Origin: Paulinella micropora
Taxonomy: Eukaryota; Cercozoa; Imbricatea; Euglyphida
Length of the DNA stretch: 64,000 nt
Assembly (NCBI GenBank): GCA_009731375.1
Contig: BJOX01000130.1
Coordinates: forward strand, 471,341-535,340
Reading direction: 5' to 3'
Made by a program: the position numbers and the translations under genes
Part shown: one piece after another, positions 9,960 to 20,885 of the stretch
Position numbering within the stretch: the first letter of the stretch is position 1
Layout of the letters: each line of letters starts with the position of its first letter
The notes under the pieces: model-generated
Seen by the model: only the letters and a program-made list of their open reading frames with translations
The model's database searches: none
Told to the model about the DNA's origin: nothing

Positions 9960-11069
9960 TCAGACACTTCGGCCAACTGCCTCCCCAGCCCGAAAACGGC
10001 ACAAATTGCACAGCTGGATCGTTAGGTTGGGCCTGCCTGCACCAGGCCGGCCAGCGCGCTCGAAATTGATGTTGTATTTTCGGTCGTGCAGCTGGATTGT
10101 CAGCTCGGGCGTAGCCCTGTTGTCGACGCGGCACGTAACTTGTGCCAGGCCTAAGTTAGGTCCTAGCTCGACGCTCTGCAGACCTCCCGTGAACAAAAAG
10201 TCTAATTGTCGCGTGTTCGGCTCTGCATTCAGCGGTCTGACGACCCCGAGCTTGCTAATTGCCGGGCAGAAATTGGCCAGCAGGAAATCCAGCAGCTCAC
10301 GCATTGATGTGCTGATTTCCAGTGTGACTGACCGAACCTGGGCCAGGTTGCCTAGGCATTGCTTGGCCTCGGCATGATGCGGGGCCAGCCTTCTGATGGC
10401 CTCGAGGTTCTGTCTTACGTTAGTAGCACTGCCCTGCGCCGCCCACTGTTCGAGCAAGCGATCACCGACTAGTGGCAGCAGGACTGGATCGTGCAACGTG
10501 TAGTTCTGAACTAGGTACAGCGGGTCTAGCAAGCTCTGGCGAAACAGCAGCTGGCCGAGCCAGCCAGCGCCAATGGGCTGACGCGGAACATAACCAGCCA
10601 CCCTATTTTGCAGCGCCTCTCGGTAGTTGTCTCTCCTGAAACCAAGGTTTGGTACAGTGTATCCTGGCACTATTTCGGCGTACTGGCACTCGTATACGCA
10701 GCCATTCCGCAGCAGTGCGCAAAGGCGCGAGAGGTACGTCAAGAAAGAGTTGTAGACATAGGCGTTGCACAACAAGGCCAGAATACTGTTGAGCTCCTTT
10801 ATTATGAACTGGCTGTTGGTGTCGGGCTCTAAATCGGCAGGCAGCATGAGGACAATGACCAGCGCGCGGTGCGTGCTCAGCGCCCGCTCGAAGCTGCCGT
10901 TTGTGACGGGCCAGGCTAGTTCCCAGGATTCCGTACGCAGAGCTATAGGCAACACGAGCGTGTCGTTTTGTGCGGCTCGGGCAGTAACGCTCTCGGCTAG
11001 GCGCGGCAGTGCTTGAATTTCATTTTCTTGCAGTTCGTTGTCCCGCAACAATTGTGCAAAAAAGTTCAT
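9960..11069 (-). CDS. Unrecognised protein of 369 residues
   Basis: An unbroken minus-strand frame with balanced composition (MNFFAQLLRDNELQENEIQ at the start). Residues 80-125 are hydrophobic and helical (SILALLCNAYVYNSFLTYL), and the C-terminal third looks beta-rich (QVTCRVDNRATPELTIQLHD). Two FVLL/QLLF-type leucine-rich stretches suggest helices. No signal peptide or clear motif is visible. It is separated from the next minus-strand gene by about 470 bases. The uniform coding look and clean stop make it a real gene in my view, but I cannot assign a function. Confidence 0.55.
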   Translation of the reverse strand: MNFFAQLLRDNELQENEIQALPRLAESVTARAAQNDTLVLPIALRTESWELAWPVTNGSFERALSTHRALVIVLMLPADLEPDTNSQFIIKELNSILALLCNAYVYNSFLTYLSRLCALLRNGCVYECQYAEIVPGYTVPNLGFRRDNYREALQNRVAGYVPRQPIGAGWLGQLLFRQSLLDPLYLVQNYTLHDPVLLPLVGDRLLEQWAAQGSATNVRQNLEAIRRLAPHHAEAKQCLGNLAQVRSVTLEISTSMRELLDFLLANFCPAISKLGVVRPLNAEPNTRQLDFLFTGGLQSVELGPNLGLAQVTCRVDNRATPELTIQLHDRKYNINFERAGRPGAGRPNLTIQLCNLCRFRAGEAVGRSV

Positions 11070-11225
11070 TTTGTTTGAAGATAAAAAAGCTAGCAGTACC
11101 CTCTCTCTTTTTTGAACTAGTCATCTTGAAAAAAAAACCAAGAGAAAGAGACAAAACAGAAAAGTACGCATTTTTTCTTTGGTGCCACTCTCTCTCCTTC
11201 CTCCCTCTGTCTCCCTCCCAAAATT

Positions 11226-12690
11226 TCTTTCGGTAGCCGCAAGATTCGACTAAAAAGATTTCGTGAAGATTTGCTGAAAGTCGCGGTCGAAAGCTGCTTT
11301 GTCGCGAAATTCACCGGGTTCTGAATCTTGCGCAAAAAAAAGATTTTGGGACATTTCGGCAATCCTGCAAAGCTTGATAGCAAAAAAATCGGGAAAACGA
11401 TGACGGGCGGGGAAAATAAAAAAAAGTCAGAAAATTTCCCCGCCCGCCTTCGTCTCCCGAATTTTTTGCTCTCAGAAATAAACCAATTGCCGAAATGTCC
11501 TTCGCTAAAAAAAAATCAGTCGGTAACCGCAAAGTACGTCAGAAACCGTTTCGCGCAAATTAGCCGAAAGTCGCGGCCGAAAGCTACTTTGTCGCGAAAT
11601 TCACCGGGTTCTGAATCTTGCGCAAAAAAAAGTTTGGGACATTTCGGCAATGGATGAAAGCGGATAGCAAAAAAATCGGGAAACGATGACGGGCGGGGAA
11701 AATGAAAAAAAATCAGAAAATTTTCCCCGCCCGCCTTCGTCTCCCGAATTTTTTGCTATCACAAATTAACCAATTGCCGAAATGTCCTTCGCTAAAAAAA
11801 ATCCAGTCGGTAACCGCAAAATACGTCAGAAGCAGTTTCGCGCAAATTAGCCGAAAGTCGCGGCCGAAAGCTGCTTTGTCGCGAAATTCACCGGGTTCCG
11901 AATCTTGCGAAAAAAAGTTTTGGGACATTTCGGCAATGGATGAAAGCGGATAGCAAAAAAATCGGGAAACGATGACGGGCGGGGAAAATAAAAAAAATCA
12001 GAAAATTTTCCCCGCCCGCCTTCGTCTCCCGAATTTTTTGCTATCACAAATAAACCAATTGCCGAAATGTCCTTCGCTGAAAAAAAATTCAGTCGGTAAC
12101 CGCAAAATACGTCAGAAACCGTTTCGCGCAAATTAGCAGAAAGTCGCGGCCGAAAGCTACTTTGTCGCGAAATTCACCGGGTTCTGAATCTTGCGCAAAA
12201 AAAAGTTTGGGACATTTCGGCAATGGATGAAAGCGGATAGCAAAAAAAATCGGGAAACGATGACGGGCGGGGAAAATGAAAAAAAATCAGAAAATTTTCC
12301 CCGCCCGCCTTCGTCTCCCGAATTTTTTGCTATCACAAATTAACCAATTGCCGAAATGTCCTTCGCTAAAAAAAAATCAGTCGGTAACCGCAAAATACGT
12401 CAGAAACCGTTTCGCGCAAATTAACCGAAAGTCGCGGCCGAGAGCTACTTTGTCGCGAAATTCACCGGGTTCTGAATCTTGCGCAAAAAAAAGTTTGGGA
12501 CATTTCGGCAATGGATGAAAGCGGATAGCAAAAAAATTGGGAAACGATGACGGGCGGGGAAAATTAAAAAAAATCAGAAAATTTTCCCCGCCCGCCTTCG
12601 TCTCCCGAATTATTTGCTATCACAAATTAACCAATTGCCGAAATGTCCTTCGCTAAAAAAAATTCAGTCGGTAGCCGCAAAATCCGTCAA
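11226..12690. repeat. Tandem array of about five ~287-bp hairpin-rich units
   Basis: The landmark GACGGGCGGGGAAAAT recurs at 11402, 11688, 11974, 12262 and 12549, a spacing of 286-288 bases. Each unit holds a hairpin with arms of about 37 bases, GCAAAAAAATCGGGAAACGA on one side and its near complement ending AATTTTTTGC on the other. Outside it lies a second inverted pair, GCCGAAATGTC and GACATTTCGGC. The rest (GTCGCGAAATTCACCGGG, CGGTAACCGCAAAATACG) is conserved between units. The readings across the array are periodic and not gene-like. Relatives lie at 2727-3130 and 19640-19960. Possible roles are a viral replication origin, a transcription-end hairpin array or a non-autonomous transposon. 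Confidence 0.9.
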
Positions 12691-12950
12691 AAGCCGTTTC
12701 TCAGGAAACTTGTCGAAATTCACGGTTACAAATTTCGCACGAAACCTGCCGAAGTTTGCGGCATTTCCCCCTTGACCGGCCGAAAAAGTCAGCTATTTTT
12801 TTTATTACATTACAAATTCGTCCTGCTCCTTTCCTTTCTTCATCCTTTTTTGTCTCGATAGGATTTAAAACCCTCGGCTCTAAGCTTGCGCCAACCCATC
12901 CGCGCCGTCCACAGCAGTCCGCCAAAAAAACAGCGGGGGCTCACCCATAA
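12691..12950. other. Spacer downstream of the hairpin array
   Basis: It contains the diverged last repeat unit and then T-rich DNA with TTCACGGTTACAAATTTCGC. A matching stretch (TTCGCGGTTACAAATTTCGC) lies at 19900-19920. No gene is seen. Confidence 0.5.
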
Positions 12951-13601
12951 TTAAGAAGAGTTTGTATAACATCCTCGGTTTTTCTGCCAAGAAAAGGGGT
13001 CCCAGCAAATTATGGCCTGCGAGGCACGCAGCACGCGCTCGAACGCCTTCCTGTTCTGATTCCACCGCGGGTGTCGCACACACTCATCCATAAACATGCT
13101 GCTGAGCAACTCCTCGCTCTCATTTAAGACTACCAGTTGGAAGGGGGAAACGTCCTCCCCCAGCAGCTGGTGCAGATTGTTAATCTCTGAACAAAGCTTG
13201 TCACTCCGCCTCGTCGCCGCTCCACACTTGTCCACCTGCACGTGGTAAGGCTCCAGGTGTTTCCGTAGGCGAGCATACATCACGCCCCCCGTCCGCCCCG
13301 AGCTGATTACGAGAACGCGCAGGGGCGCTGCAAAGAGCCTCTGGAGCGCCCGCCGCTCCTTGACGCTGTAGGCCGCCCGAACCGTCTCGCAATCGAGACC
13401 CTGCAGAGCTAAAATCAGGTTCGCCAACGCATATTTTTTCCCCGTGCCCCAGGCGCTGCGCAAAAGCGAGAGCCGTGTTGCCTTGCTCAGCAGGTAAGGC
13501 TTCACGTAGCGGTCGTTGCCGGTGGTGAAGGACGGGATTTTCAACTCCTCTTGCTCATCCTCCTCCTTTGCCTTCTCCTGCAACCGCTCGCGCGGGTCGG
13601 G
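12951..13601 (-). pseudogene. Decayed, truncated paralogue of the origin-binding helicase
   Basis: The frame parallels the first helicase half of the gene at 14107-18559. Its Walker A region reads SAWGTGKKYAL where the paralogue has MGCGKT, so the Ser/Thr after the Lys is lost. Its Walker B reads VVLNESEELL where the paralogue has VVLDESES, so Asp is replaced by Asn. Next comes RASQAIICWDPFSWQKN, aligning with SSKCVLAMDAFLSQKS. The frame then stops at 12951, and the rest of the helicase is absent. The 5' end is lost in the gap that starts at 13602. It lies head to head with the fuller gene across that gap. With both ATP-binding motifs altered it should not be an active helicase. Confidence 0.75.
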
Positions 13602-14106
13602 NNNNNNNNNNNNNNNNNNNNNNNNNNNNNNNNNNNNNNNNNNNNNNNNNNNNNNNNNNNNNNNNNNNNNNNNNNNNNNNNNNNNNNNNNNNNNNNNNNN
13701 NNNNNNNNNNNNNNNNNNNNNNNNNNNNNNNNNNNNNNNNNNNNNNNNNNNNNNNNNNNNNNNNNNNNNNNNNNNNNNNNNNNNNNNNNNNNNNNNNNNN
13801 NNNNNNNNNNNNNNNNNNNNNNNNNNNNNNNNNNNNNNNNNNNNNNNNNNNNNNNNNNNNNNNNNNNNNNNNNNNNNNNNNNNNNNNNNNNNNNNNNNNN
13901 NNNNNNNNNNNNNNNNNNNNNNNNNNNNNNNNNNNNNNNNNNNNNNNNNNNNNNNNNNNNNNNNNNNNNNNNNNNNNNNNNNNNNNNNNNNNNNNNNNNN
14001 NNNNNNNNNNNNNNNNNNNNNNNNNNNNNNNNNNNNNNNNNNNNNNNNNNNNNNNNNNNNNNNNNNNNNNNNNNNNNNNNNNNNNNNNNNNNNNNNNNNN
14101 NNNNNN
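13602..14106. other. Assembly gap of 505 N
   Basis: It probably contains the 5' ends of two divergent genes, the decayed helicase paralogue on the minus strand and the primase-helicase on the plus strand. Confidence 0.9.
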
Positions 14107-17100
14107 TCCTGCCCCGACGCCCAAACCTTTTATCACGAGATTTACAGCCGCTTCAACGAGATGGAGCGCAGCTTCTTTGTCATCATCACCGGCTCGTGCG
14201 CACTTTATTTGGACCTGGAATGGTATTCGCAGACGGCTGACGCAGAGTCCCAGCAGCGCCTGCACGCACTCCGAGACGCCGTGGGCCTCGCGCTGGCCGG
14301 GCTGGGGCTCCGATTGTCCACCGACGAAATGCACTGCCACGACTTTGGGCGCGCGTGCCCCCCAGACGTAAACAACCCGGGCTGCTGGTATAAAAACTCG
14401 TTCCACGTCGCCTTCCCCAACGTCGTCTTCCAGTCGGTGCACGACGCAGGCGACTTTGTCGAGCAGTGGTTGCTCCAGGTCCAGGAGCCAACGTCGGAGC
14501 TGGGGCGCCTGGTGGCTTCCGGGCTCCGCTTTGACGCCTCTTCGCCGCGCTACAAACATACCAAAAACAGCGGCACCATCATCGACCCGAGCGTCTATTC
14601 GCTTAGGCGCTGCTGGCGGATCCCGGGATCTCAGAAGATACAAGACCTCATGCGAGCGGGAGCCACCCCTCTCCCTCTGCCCAGCTAGGACGAATTTCTC
14701 GCGCACTGCCCAAGCCACTCTCCGCGCGGTCCCGCCACCGTTAGCGTGCCCCCCTCCCCGCCGCAGGCTGGGGGGCGCCGAACCGCCCGCGGCGGCGGCG
14801 CGCGTGAAGGCGGGCTGGCCCGCGCCCCGCCGCCGGCCGTCATCTCAGACCACCAACGCGCCATCCTCAGCAAACTGGACCTCATCCTCAAGGGCTGGGG
14901 TGACAGAACGTCCACCCTAGCCTTGGAGCGGGACAGAAAGTCGGGGTCTCTCTTCTTCGTCGTGCGCACAGCACACGGTCGCGACCGCTTGTGCCTCGTT
15001 CACGAGGCACGCCGTCAAAGACGCCACGCAAGACAACAGAACCAGCCAGTGGACGACGAGGAAGAGGAGGAGGGGGTAGGCATCACTACTCTTGTGACCG
15101 ATGCATCCATGTACCACAAGAGCAATAATGCATACATGTTTCTGGGCGCCGGAGGCAACGTCTTCTACGGTTGTCACGGTACTCGCTGCCGCTCCGTCCA
15201 CGACCGCTCGAAAACGACCCTAGTGGGAAATCTGTTCGAGCCCTGGACCGGCACGCCCACCAGCACGCCTGCGCCTCCCACCGCCCCGTGGGCCAGCCGT
15301 CTGGGCAGGCACGCACCCCGCACCGAAAACGCCGCGAGCGACGTTGACGACGACGACGAAGAAGGGGACGACCGACCCATCTTCGTCGAAGCCAAGAACG
15401 AGGGCCCGGCCCACGGCAGCGAACCGGAAGGGGGGGCGCGCGAGCTCACGGACACCGAGCGCGCTGCACTTGTCCGAGAGCTCCTGCCTCACTTGGTTTC
15501 TTCGCGCTTCAGCGAGCTGCAGTGTTTTTTGGAGGAAGCAGGCTGGCCCGCAGCCGTCACGTCGAGGTTGCAACAGGTGGTGGTTTCCGGGTCGCGCAAA
15601 GCCCCTGCCGAGCCGAAGCAGCGGCGGGCGCAGCAGATAGCAGCAAACTCGGACGGGGGCTCCGAGGGGGAAGAATCCTACCCCGACAAAGAAGAAGACG
15701 GACGGTCGAATGATGACGAAAAGCAAGAAAGCAAGGCCAGGGGCCGCGCCGCACCGCCTGTACGCTATCACCGTACGGACGAATTCTTGGTGCCCTGCCC
15801 AGATGGCCCCGAGGAGGGCGGCCAGCTCCGCATCGTCATGGATCTACAAGCGTGGTGGCTGCAGGTCTGTTCCTTGTGCACAAAACGCCAAAAGCCCCCC
15901 CCAACCCGTCGCCGCGGGGGAGCCTGCTCGCAGCCCCCCGCACAAGCGCCGGCGTCTGGCAGATGACGACGACGAGCCCGAACACAACAACAGCAACAGT
16001 AGCAGTAGCTCTGCCTCGTCCAGGGCGCGCGATGGCGCCCCCCCCTGGCGCGGCGGGCGTCGTCGTCGCGCGCGACGCCCCACGGGGCGCACGCTCTGCC
16101 GCGCGCCAGAATTTGCAAATGCCTCCGCGCAGCAGATAGCAGACGCTGAGCTGCGCGGGGCGGGCGGTTACCGTCTGCTCCGCACGCTACCCGAACACCT
16201 AGAGTATTTTGGCGCAGAGCAATTGTATGCGGGGGCAGCTCTACCACAGAATGAACATAAGTACAATGACCGGTGGGTGCGCAAGCTCGCACTCCCGAAG
16301 AAGGCCCGCCTCGTCTTTCTCAAGGCAATGATGGGCTGTGGCAAGACAGAGGCGTTTATCCAGTTACTGTTAGCAATCAAGGGGATCAACCCCAAGGGAA
16401 TTTTTACAGACGAGGAAATGGCCACGCTGGCCGAATTACGAGGGGCACACGGCTCGTTCCGCATGCTCGTGATCGGGCCCCGAATTGCCTTCGACCTCCA
16501 ACTTTACCGGCGCCTGCAACAAGAGCTAGAGACACACGGGTTTTCAATCGAGTTTTACCAAGACCAGCGCACAACTCGGGGGTGGGGCGACCCCGACTTC
16601 TGTGTGTATCAGTATGAAAGCCTGCATCACCTATCGGGCAAATACTCATTCGACTTGGTAGTGTTAGATGAAAGTGAGTCGACTCTGTTCAATGTCACGG
16701 CTGGGCTGTGCAAGGGAAACATCAATCAGAAGAACGCTCAAATGTTTGCTTACTTGCTGCGAAGCAGCAAGTGTGTGCTGGCCATGGACGCCTTTCTCAG
16801 CCAAAAGAGCGTTCAGGTCCTGCAGACCCTGCTGAACACGGGGCCTGCCGCGGAGCTGGCACTCGGCGGGGGGGCCGCTACACGTAAAAACACGGTCCAC
16901 ATTTGGAATACGTACACCGCGCACATGTCCCGCCGCTGCTTCATACACCGCAGCCACAACAGCTTTAAACGCTCGCTTATGCTATCGCTGGCCCGAGGCC
17001 AACGTGTGGCCCTGCCATTGGGCAGCAAACGCCAGGGATCGACGCTTAAGCGCTTTCTGGAAAACAAGTTCCCGGGCATACGCATTCTGTTTTATTATCA

Positions 17101-18559
17101 GGGCAGCCCGCGCATGTCAGACTTTGCCTGCAGCAACGAACAGCTCGTAACCGAGTGGCAACGTTATGACCTGGTGATGTGGACCAGTGTGCTTACCTGC
17201 GGAGTGGATATTTCGTGCGATCATTTCGACGTCATGTTTAGCCTCCTGAACAACCCTTATATTCCGCTCCTGCACTACATGCAGATGGCGGGGCGAGTGC
17301 GGCAGCTTAGGCAGGCGCAGTGGCACCTGTACGTCGCACATCCGCGTACCGATCGGGGGTGGGGGCCTGACACGCTCACACAGATACGCCAGTCGCTCGA
17401 CCGAGAGGAGAGCCACACAGTTTACGTAGAGAGCCAATTCGGCGTGGACAGCAGCTGCTCTCCTTTAGTGCACGTCCAGGGCAAGGACGGGGGCATGCAC
17501 TGGGCGGTCTCGGACGCCTGGGTCGCGCAATGCGCGTCCTACAACACACTCCAGTACGCGTTCGCGCGCCGACGTGCCCTCCGCGAGCTCTTCTGGTACC
17601 TGCGCGAGATGGGTCATGACATCGCCCAAGTGGACTACAGCTCCATCCGGCTCCCGCCCGTCTCACAAAGGCATGACTACCTCCGCGCCGGAAACGACCA
17701 GGAGCGCGCCCTTTCTCGCAACGAGACAAAAGCACTGCGCGCAGCTCACTCGGTCGCCCGCACCGAGAGCCAGGGGCAGACTCGACTTGTGCGCGAGAGC
17801 CGTCGGGAACGTCTGGCAAGCCGCGCACAAGTCGAGGAGGTCCTGCTAACAGCCTACGCGTCCCGCCTAAGAGCGAAGGGACAAGACTCCGAGCAAGAGG
17901 GCGGGCAGGAGAGAGAGTCTGTGCAGTCCCACTTTGCAGCAGAGACCTCGCTGCCTAGCTGGGACGAGATTGTACAGGAAGCCAGACGCCTCCAGAGCGG
18001 AGTCCTCAACGAGGAAGAACGCGCGCTGGTCGCCCAGAAACCCACGCTGGCACAGGAAAAGCGCCAAGACCGTACTGCTTTCTTCACCTTTGCTGCTACC
18101 TTCCCCACCCTACAACCCTCCTGGGCAACGGTCAGCGAGTGCCTTGCCAAGGAATTCTCGCGCCGGTACACCTGGTTTAAGCTGCTTTGCGATTACACCC
18201 TAGCTGATATCTATGCGCAGGAGTTTAAGCCAGGGAACTTCGTGTCCCTGTTTGATGGCCAAAAAGTCAAGCTTCCCGCCCTAGAAGCAGTAGCCTCTTT
18301 CCTAAACGCCCTCAAGTGCAGCCTCCACCAAGACCACCGGGTTCTGCAGTTCGAAACCTGGGAAATCGACAAAATGCAGCTCACTCAGTCCCTGCGCGCA
18401 CTGCGCGCGGGCTGTCGCGTGGCACAGGAAAAGTGGCGGCCGAGCCCACACGTGCTAGCAGTCCTCGAAGAAGACGAAAGCAAGGTGCTGTCTCTGCAGG
18501 CAGCCCTCTCTGCTAGCAAAGATGTCATGCCGCTGCTACTTCCCTGCAAACTAGTGTGA
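14107..18559 (+). CDS. Primase fused to origin-binding helicase (UL52-type plus UL9-type)
   Basis: The N-terminal part is an archaeo-eukaryotic primase of the herpesvirus UL52 kind: LYLDLEW (metal-binding acidic motif), NSFHVAFP (His motif), RRCWRIPGSQK, then a zinc-binding CHGTRC near 15180. After an acidic linker rich in Asp, Glu and Ser comes a superfamily 2 helicase of the herpes origin-binding family: MMGCGKT (Walker A), VVLDES (Walker B), WTSVLTCGVDIS (motif V) and MQMAGRVRQL (motif VI). The same primase-helicase pairing is known from asfarviruses and other giant viruses, where it opens origins and primes DNA synthesis. Two lesions are visible: an in-frame TAG at 14686-14688 between primase core and zinc finger, and a frame change in the C run near 15895-15902. 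The true start is hidden in the gap. Downstream of the lesions the helicase frame is open for about 900 codons and ends in TGA. Confidence 0.85.
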
Positions 18560-18877
18560 ACCAAAAACCCAGCTCGGCCCGACGGGAATTTCAGAACAGG
18601 AAATAAAACTTTCTCTGCATACGAAATCGCACCCGACACATTTCAAGGGCAGACAGCCTTTGAAATAGCAGAGGGGTGCACCCTCGCGGCCCAGCCCCCT
18701 GTGGGCGATTACACGCTACAAAGAAATGCTTGCAGGAAAAGCCCAAAAAATATTCATTAGTTATAATGGTACAGTAAAAAAAAAGTCTTTCATTAAAATC
18801 TGTTGTCGCAGCCCTGGTCGAGTTTCCTGTGCCCCCCTCCGGCACTCTTCCCGTCTCTTCCCCTCCCGCGGGTGTAC
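18560..18877. other. Downstream spacer, no gene seen
   Basis: It contains AATAAA-like sequence near 18600 and an A run near 18780. Coding patterns are lacking. Confidence 0.5.
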
Positions 18878-19152
18878 TGCCTTTTGTACCCGCGCGACTG
18901 CCTTTTTTACCCGCACTACTGCCTTTTCTCCCTATACTACTGCCTTTTTTCACCTGTGCACCAGTGCCCGGGGAAAAGGGGCGGGGATCGCTCCCCCAAA
19001 ACATCGGAAACCCTTAAAAGCTTTGTGTGTGACCTCCCGTGCTCACCCCCGCGCGGCCCCTCCCTGCTGCCTTTTTACCCGCACTACTGCCTTTTTTCCC
19101 TATACTACTGCCTTTTTTCACCTGTGCACCAGTGCCCGGGGAAAAGGGGGGG
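18878..19152. repeat. Minisatellite with CACTACTGCCTTTTTT units, first two blocks
   Basis: Units of about 19-20 bases of the form ACCCGCACTACTGCCTTTTT repeat three to four times and end in the shared sequence CACCTGTGCACCAGTGCCCG. The whole block occurs at 18878-18985 and again at 19068-19150. A third block lies at 19480-19620. Confidence 0.8.
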
Positions 19153-19479
19153 CGGGGTTGCTGACAGTCTATCATTTTGTCGTGAAATTCACCTGGTTCC
19201 GGACCCCCTGCACAACTGTTTCGACTGCAACTTTTGCACCTAGATTCTTATTAGCCAAGTTATATAAATAAGTAGTAGAGGGGACAAAAAGGCAATGCAA
19301 TGCCGACAGACCAATCAATGTGCGAAAAGGGGAAGAATTATGCCGAAGTTTGCGCTGCAGACAAAACAGTCGTAAGCTCTGACGGGGCGCACAATCCCCC
19401 CAAACAAGGGGGTCCCCTGCGCCAGCATCTCCCCCTCCCTGCCCCCTAGCAAGTCGGGCTGGTACACGACTGTTTTGAC

Positions 19480-19620
19480 TGCAACTTCTGCCTTTTTTAC
19501 TCGCACTACTGCCTTTTTTACCAGCACTGCTGCCTTAAAAAAACCCGCACCACTGCCTTTTTCACCCGCACTACTGCCTTTTTCACCTGGGCACCAATGC
19601 CCGGGGAAAAGGGGCGGGGA
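19480..19620. repeat. Minisatellite, third block
   Basis: Same CACTACTGCCTTTTT units as at 18878-19152, again closing with CACC(T)GGGCACCAATGCCCGG and a GGGGAAAAGGGG stretch. The protein readings (AVVRVKKAVVRV) are periodic because of the DNA repeat. Confidence 0.8.
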
Positions 19621-19639
19621 TCGCTGACAGTTTTTGTCG

Positions 19640-19960
19640 TGAAATTCACCGGGTTCCGGACAACAGACGAAAAAAATCTGAGCATTTCGGCTAGCCTGCA
19701 AAGCTTGAGAGCAAAATTTTCGGGAGACGACGGCGGGCGGGGAAAATAAAAAAAAATCATAAACTTTTCCCCGCCCGCCGTCGTCTCCCGAATTCTTTGC
19801 TCTCAAGCTTTGCAGGATTGCCGAAATCGCTAAAAAAAAAATCCGGTCGAGAGCCGCAAAATCCGTCAAAAGCCGTTTCGCAGGAAATTTGTCGAGATTC
19901 GCGGTTACAAATTTCGCACGAAACTTGCCGAAGTTTGCGGGAATTTTTTTCCCCTTTGAC
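19640..19960. repeat. Hairpin repeat family, copy 3
   Basis: Shares TCGTGAAATTCACCGGGTTC, CATTTCGGCTAG and an inverted repeat of GACGGCGGGCGGGGAAAAT with the array at 11226. Here the outer arms include AGCTTGAGAGCAAAATTTTC and its near complement, giving a longer hairpin (about 19695-19815). Confidence 0.8.
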
Positions 19961-20240
19961 GGCCGAAAAATTCAGCCATTTTTTTTTATTAAATCGTCCT
20001 GCTTTCCTTTCCTTCTGTCTCAGTAGAGTTAAAAACCCCCGGCTCAATGCGCTAAACTTGGGAGCAGCAGCCCTTCCGCGCCTGTCCTCGTAGCCCGACG
20101 AAAAAGCCGGTCGCCGCCAGTGCGGAACCAGGCATCCCTCAAACGTGAAGAAGGCTTGGAGACCCCCGCGCCAATCGCTCACAGACACCAAGCCCTGGCA
20201 GCACGGCTAGTGGCTGCTAGGTGTGGGGGGGGGGGGGGGG
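19961..20240. other. Spacer before the next gene and gap
   Basis: T-rich DNA and then GC-rich DNA that may include the first codons of the helicase gene at 20886. It ends in a G run at the gap edge. Confidence 0.4.
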
Positions 20241-20885
20241 NNNNNNNNNNNNNNNNNNNNNNNNNNNNNNNNNNNNNNNNNNNNNNNNNNNNNNNNNNNN
20301 NNNNNNNNNNNNNNNNNNNNNNNNNNNNNNNNNNNNNNNNNNNNNNNNNNNNNNNNNNNNNNNNNNNNNNNNNNNNNNNNNNNNNNNNNNNNNNNNNNNN
20401 NNNNNNNNNNNNNNNNNNNNNNNNNNNNNNNNNNNNNNNNNNNNNNNNNNNNNNNNNNNNNNNNNNNNNNNNNNNNNNNNNNNNNNNNNNNNNNNNNNNN
20501 NNNNNNNNNNNNNNNNNNNNNNNNNNNNNNNNNNNNNNNNNNNNNNNNNNNNNNNNNNNNNNNNNNNNNNNNNNNNNNNNNNNNNNNNNNNNNNNNNNNN
20601 NNNNNNNNNNNNNNNNNNNNNNNNNNNNNNNNNNNNNNNNNNNNNNNNNNNNNNNNNNNNNNNNNNNNNNNNNNNNNNNNNNNNNNNNNNNNNNNNNNNN
20701 NNNNNNNNNNNNNNNNNNNNNNNNNNNNNNNNNNNNNNNNNNNNNNNNNNNNNNNNNNNNNNNNNNNNNNNNNNNNNNNNNNNNNNNNNNNNNNNNNNNN
20801 NNNNNNNNNNNNNNNNNNNNNNNNNNNNNNNNNNNNNNNNNNNNNNNNNNNNNNNNNNNNNNNNNNNNNNNNNNNNNNNNNNNNN
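20241..20885. other. Assembly gap of 645 N
   Basis: It is flanked on the left by a G run. It probably hides the N-terminal part of the SF1 helicase. Confidence 0.9.

Noticed and set aside
11226-12690. Coding repeats in the 287-bp array
   Set aside because: Frames across the units are Lys/Arg/Ser-rich, open by chance and do not keep phase, because the unit length is not a constant multiple of three.
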